NCBI GenBank assembly: GCA_017455385.1
Contig: JAFTBD010000012.1
Coordinates: 1 to 6,622, forward strand
Source: Clostridia bacterium
GTDB taxonomy: Bacteria; Bacillota; Clostridia; Christensenellales; CAG-1252
Length of the DNA: 6,622 nt
Direction of reading: 5' to 3'
Under the pieces are notes generated by a model. That model had not been told where the DNA came from and ran no database searches. It saw nothing but the letters and a program-made list of their open reading frames with translations. This document shows, one piece after another, positions 5,679 to 6,622 of this stretch (positions are counted from its first letter, which is position 1; every line of letters starts with the position of its first letter). A program made the position numbers and the translations under genes.

Positions 5679-5807
5679 AGTCGACAACGAAGAAGGTGGT
5701 AGAGACGAGCGCTCTTTGAAGAAAAAGGCAGGCGCGTACTCCTTGTACGTAACTGCCTTTTGATGAAATAGTTAGCGAAGTATATGCCGCCTTATGCGTT
5801 GTCGACT
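5679..5807. repeat. 129-bp imperfect palindrome, possible MITE-like element, covering the 3' end of the acyltransferase gene
   Basis: The ends form a 21-base inverted repeat with 18 matches (5679-5699 against 5787-5807), beginning with the perfect 11-mer AGTCGACAACG. The central hairpin at 5723-5761 is centred within a base of the midpoint of the whole element. Short blocks such as CGCT also match between the outer arms and the centre, so the whole stretch may be one old palindrome. Its right arm reaches into the acyltransferase gene and encodes its last residues and stop codon; its centre acts as the gene's terminator. I saw no target-site duplication. Confidence 0.55.
5722..5761 (-). terminator. 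Intrinsic terminator of the acyltransferase gene
   Basis: AAAAGGCAG (5723-5731) pairs with CTGCCTTTT (5753-5761), and CGTAC/GTACG (5735-5739 with 5745-5749) forms an upper stem around loop TCCTT. On the minus strand the GC part is followed by TTTTTCTTC. It lies about 30 bases after the gene's stop. The A/T flanks are symmetric, so it may also work weakly on the plus strand. Confidence 0.8.
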
Positions 5808-6622
5808 AGGCGCTTTATGAAGCAGCGGCGCCGCTTATGCTGTTTCTGCGGGAATTGCCGCATAAAGTTATTGATCTCCACGTTATCTTCCAGATTCGCA
5901 TTCGACTCGATCTCCTTGATCCCGTCGTCGATGATATTCTGCCACAAACGGGAGACGATGAGGGTATGCACGCCGGAATTGCGATAAGCGTCCTTCACGC
6001 CGATGAGCGCCATCTCCATCTCGGTCGGCTTCTTAAAAAGAAGGGGCAGGAAGTGGAAGATGCCGAAGGGAAAGAGTTTCCCTTTGCTCTTATGCAGGGC
6101 GTGCCAGATGGCGGGGAGCAGGAGACCGAACGCGACGAGGTTCCCGTCCTTATCCGCGATGCAGGAGATATAGCGCGCTTTGACGATGATCTTGAGCCCT
6201 GCGATCATGGCTTTTTTCGCCTTCTCGGTGAAAGGCACCGTGCCGTGGAGCTTATAATACGCCTCGTCCAAGAGACTGAAAATGTCGTCGGCATACTTCT
6301 TGATGAGCTTGCCCGTGGACATATCGTTGTCGATGAGGTCATAGAAGCCGTAGCGTTTCTTGACCACTTCCGCCATACGGACATATCTCTCATCCACCTT
6401 GTCTCCGACTTGGATCAGGCGCTCCGTCCAGTCGAATTCCTTGACGTAGCCGAGAGCTTCCAAATGCTCCTTGTAGTAGGGATAATTATATACGCCGCCA
6501 TAGGTCTCGTCGTACTCGTAGCCCTCGATGAGGAGGCCTTCTTTATCCATATCGTTGTAGCCGAGAGGACCATGCATATTCTCCATGCCGTGTTCTATGG
6601 CGTACTCTTCCGCCGCCGCCAT
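5792..6622 (-). CDS. GNAT-like N-acyltransferase family protein, 5' end outside window
   Basis: The 276 visible residues begin within a conserved region, so the ATG at the window edge is probably internal and about 100 N-terminal residues are missing, judging from relatives as I remember them. Visible blocks are GPLGYNDMDKEGLLIEGYE (18-36), YNYPYY (45-50), a strand-turn-strand ADKDGNLVAFGLLLPA (157-170), and a likely acetyl-CoA-binding segment GVKDAYRNSGVHTLIV (208-223). LEDNVEINNF (244-253) and HKRRRCF (262-268) close it. The pattern is that of a large uncharacterised acyltransferase-like group common in bacteria; the substrate is unknown. There is no signal peptide or clear membrane helix, although 183-196 is hydrophobic. 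The final VDNA residues come from the palindromic element. A terminator follows closely. It is unrelated to the downstream ppa operon. Confidence 0.78.
   Translation of the reverse strand: MAAAEEYAIEHGMENMHGPLGYNDMDKEGLLIEGYEYDETYGGVYNYPYYKEHLEALGYVKEFDWTERLIQVGDKVDERYVRMAEVVKKRYGFYDLIDNDMSTGKLIKKYADDIFSLLDEAYYKLHGTVPFTEKAKKAMIAGLKIIVKARYISCIADKDGNLVAFGLLLPAIWHALHKSKGKLFPFGIFHFLPLLFKKPTEMEMALIGVKDAYRNSGVHTLIVSRLWQNIIDDGIKEIESNANLEDNVEINNFMRQFPQKQHKRRRCFIKRLVDNA

Overview
The window looks like chromosomal DNA from an anaerobic Gram-positive bacterium, most likely an uncultured Clostridia-type Firmicute. This is inferred from strong GGAGG-type ribosome binding sites, a sigma-A-type promoter, and the three-gene oxidoreductase / FAD oxidoreductase / DUF1667 set, which I know best from Clostridia. 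Base composition is moderately GC-rich. I cannot name a species. Every gene I accept is on the minus strand, so transcription runs from high to low coordinates.

Layout in the direction of transcription. (1) 6622-5792 is the C-terminal part of a GNAT-like acyltransferase whose 5' end lies outside the window. It ends inside a 129-bp imperfect palindrome (5679-5807) whose centre is an intrinsic terminator. (2) About 720 bp without a credible gene (5678-4963) is packed with hairpins: small hairpins, two long foldback elements, a REP-like palindrome, a regular array of 20-22 bp hairpin units with differing stems and a constant linker, and a possible structured RNA next to a second minus-strand terminator (4962-4930). 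(3) A near-consensus promoter (4898-4870) and a strong ribosome binding site start a compact operon that runs off the left edge: ppa, a GlpA/GlpO-like FAD dehydrogenase with a C-terminal [2Fe-2S] domain, a second FAD/NAD(P)-dependent oxidoreductase, a DUF1667 cysteine-motif protein, holA, and an unrecognised membrane protein. Adjacent genes in the operon overlap or lie within six bases of each other.

How the genes work together. The three middle genes probably form one electron-transfer enzyme. The DAO-type subunit would oxidise glycerol 3-phosphate or a similar 2-hydroxy or amino substrate, its BFD domain would pass electrons on, the second flavoprotein would exchange them with NAD(P), and the small Cys-motif protein may add an iron-sulfur centre. 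The arrangement resembles anaerobic GlpABC in layout, but the third subunit belongs to a different family. The flanking genes are housekeeping: soluble pyrophosphatase and the clamp-loader delta subunit. Their sharing a transcript with a catabolic module may be ordinary operon packing rather than a functional link.

The most interesting non-coding signals are the hairpin array at 5083-5180 and the 129-bp palindrome at 5679-5807, one arm of which also encodes the last residues of the acyltransferase.
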